Assembly: GCF_041379765.1 (NCBI RefSeq)
Contig: NZ_CP166919.1
Coordinates: 1,302,001-1,366,000, forward strand
Reading direction: 5' to 3'
Source of the DNA: Thalassotalea sp. Sam97
GTDB lineage: Bacteria; Pseudomonadota; Gammaproteobacteria; Enterobacterales; Alteromonadaceae
Length of the DNA stretch: 64,000 bases
Shown: positions 63,422-64,000 of the stretch, piece after piece
Layout: each line of letters opens with the position of its first letter
How positions within the stretch are numbered: position 1 is the first letter of the stretch
The notes under the pieces: model-generated
What the model saw: only the letters and a program-made list of their open reading frames with translations
What the model was told of the DNA's origin: nothing
Databases searched by the model: none
Translations under genes and position numbers: made by a program

Positions 63422-63715
63422 ATGGCGCTAACGAAAGCAGAAGTTGCAGAGCATCTTTACGAAGAAATCGGTCTGAGTAAGCGAGATGCGAAACAGTTGG
63501 TTGAAGATTTTTTCGAAGAAATCCGTAGCTGTCTGGAAGGTGGTGAGCAAGTTAAGTTATCAGGTTTTGGTAATTTTGATTTGCGCACTAAGAATGAGCG
63601 CCCGGGTCGCAATCCGAAAACAGGCGAAGACATTCCAATTTCTGCCCGAAAAGTCGTGACGTTTCGACCGGGGCAAAAGCTGAAAACACGCGTTGAACTT
63701 GCCAATCAAGATTAA
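63422..63715 (+). CDS. ihfA: Integration host factor subunit alpha
   Basis: IhfA pairs with IhfB to bend DNA sharply at specific sites. The 97-residue protein matches E. coli IhfA (99) closely: MALTKAEVAEHLYEE at the start, GEQVKLSGFGNFDLR, and the DNA-intercalating arm RPGRNPKTGEDIPI with its proline. AACGAT just before the ATG is a poor ribosome site, in line with translational coupling to pheT. A terminator closes the operon. Confidence 0.97.
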   Translation: MALTKAEVAEHLYEEIGLSKRDAKQLVEDFFEEIRSCLEGGEQVKLSGFGNFDLRTKNERPGRNPKTGEDIPISARKVVTFRPGQKLKTRVELANQD

Positions 63716-63755
63716 CTGCATCACAGCAGTATAACAGCATAGTCATCATTAATGA

Positions 63756-63787
63756 AAAACCAGTCCGTAGGACTGGTTTTTTGTTTT
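63756..63787 (+). terminator. Rho-independent terminator after ihfA
   Basis: AAAACCAGTCC (63756-63766) with GGACTGGTTTT (63770-63780), loop GTA, followed by TTTGTTTTT. Confidence 0.9.
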
Positions 63788-63900
63788 TAGCCATTGTGAT
63801 TGGTGCCATGACTTGCTGCTACGCTTTTAACGGAGAGTCACGCCTTGAGGATACTGTCTGTTAATTGGCGTGATGGCCACAGTCAAAATGTAATGTGTCG

Positions 63901-64000
63901 TTAACCATCTTTCACTTTACGATAAAGTGCTCGACCGATCATGCGCGCTTTGGTCGGAAGTGGCATCCGCTTTAAATTGGTTTTAACAATGCCTTGGGTA
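63901..64000 (-). CDS. 3' end of an unidentified minus-strand gene
   Basis: On the minus strand a frame enters from the window edge and reads 32 residues to a TAA at 63901, ending KRMPLPTKARMIGRALYRKVKDG. The basic, helix-like tail gives no family. Only the last codons are in view, so it could be chance, though the gene spacing after the ihfA terminator fits a convergent gene. Confidence 0.45.
   Translation of the reverse strand, partial: TQGIVKTNLKRMPLPTKARMIGRALYRKVKDG

Overview
The window is a gene-dense stretch of a chromosome from a marine gammaproteobacterium, most likely of the order Alteromonadales and near Colwelliaceae (Colwellia/Thalassotalea type). This rests on gene content and on protein similarity recalled from known families: a fab/acpP/pabC/mltG/tmk/holB/pilZ/tatD run, a GntR-controlled methylcitrate cluster with acnD and prpF, a 180-kDa NAD-glutamate dehydrogenase, AsnB, and pheST-ihfA. 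Base composition looks low to moderate in GC, and is visibly AT-richer around 31.5-33.2 kb. I see no rRNA, tRNA or CRISPR array.

Layout. 0-8.2 kb holds fatty-acid synthesis (fabD fragment, fabG, acpP, fabF) followed by folate, cell-wall, nucleotide, replication, PilZ and TatD genes, all on the plus strand. 8.2-15.7 kb is accessory: a probable minus-strand small RNA, a small secreted protein, a polysaccharide deacetylase-like protein, a lipoprotein, a beta-CASP RNase-like protein, and a membrane-anchored AraC regulator followed by a secreted amidohydrolase. 15.6-22.6 kb is the methylcitrate (propionate) cluster gntR-prpB-prpC-acnD-prpF, with two identical 12-bp palindromes flanking the gntR promoter. 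22.6-26.2 kb holds an orphan SdpI/SdpR-like pair, a cupin-acetyltransferase fusion, a DUF2057 gene and a SIMPL gene. 26.2-29.8 kb holds msrC, a very acidic small protein, proQ and prc.

30-35.6 kb is the most disturbed part: a PBP5-like carboxypeptidase, several unknown small genes, two decayed copies of one small membrane-protein gene, and a chimeric transposon relic made of an IS3-type and an IS256-type element. 35.6-40 kb holds nhaC and pepN. 40-47.4 kb is a four-gene envelope cluster (DUF1302, DUF1329, YCF48-like, RND/MMPL) preceded by a perfect FadR-type box. It looks like a lipid or hydrophobic-compound export module under fatty-acid control and is the best candidate here for an under-described system. 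47.8-57.5 kb holds the large glutamate dehydrogenase, pyrD, asnB and an M28 peptidase. 57.7-63.8 kb holds a NatAB-like ABC exporter, pheS, pheT and ihfA. The window ends in the 3' end of an unidentified minus-strand gene.

Functions are assigned by reading motifs and recalling families; no search was run. Start codons were moved from the longest ORF where a ribosome binding site or known N-terminus argued for it.
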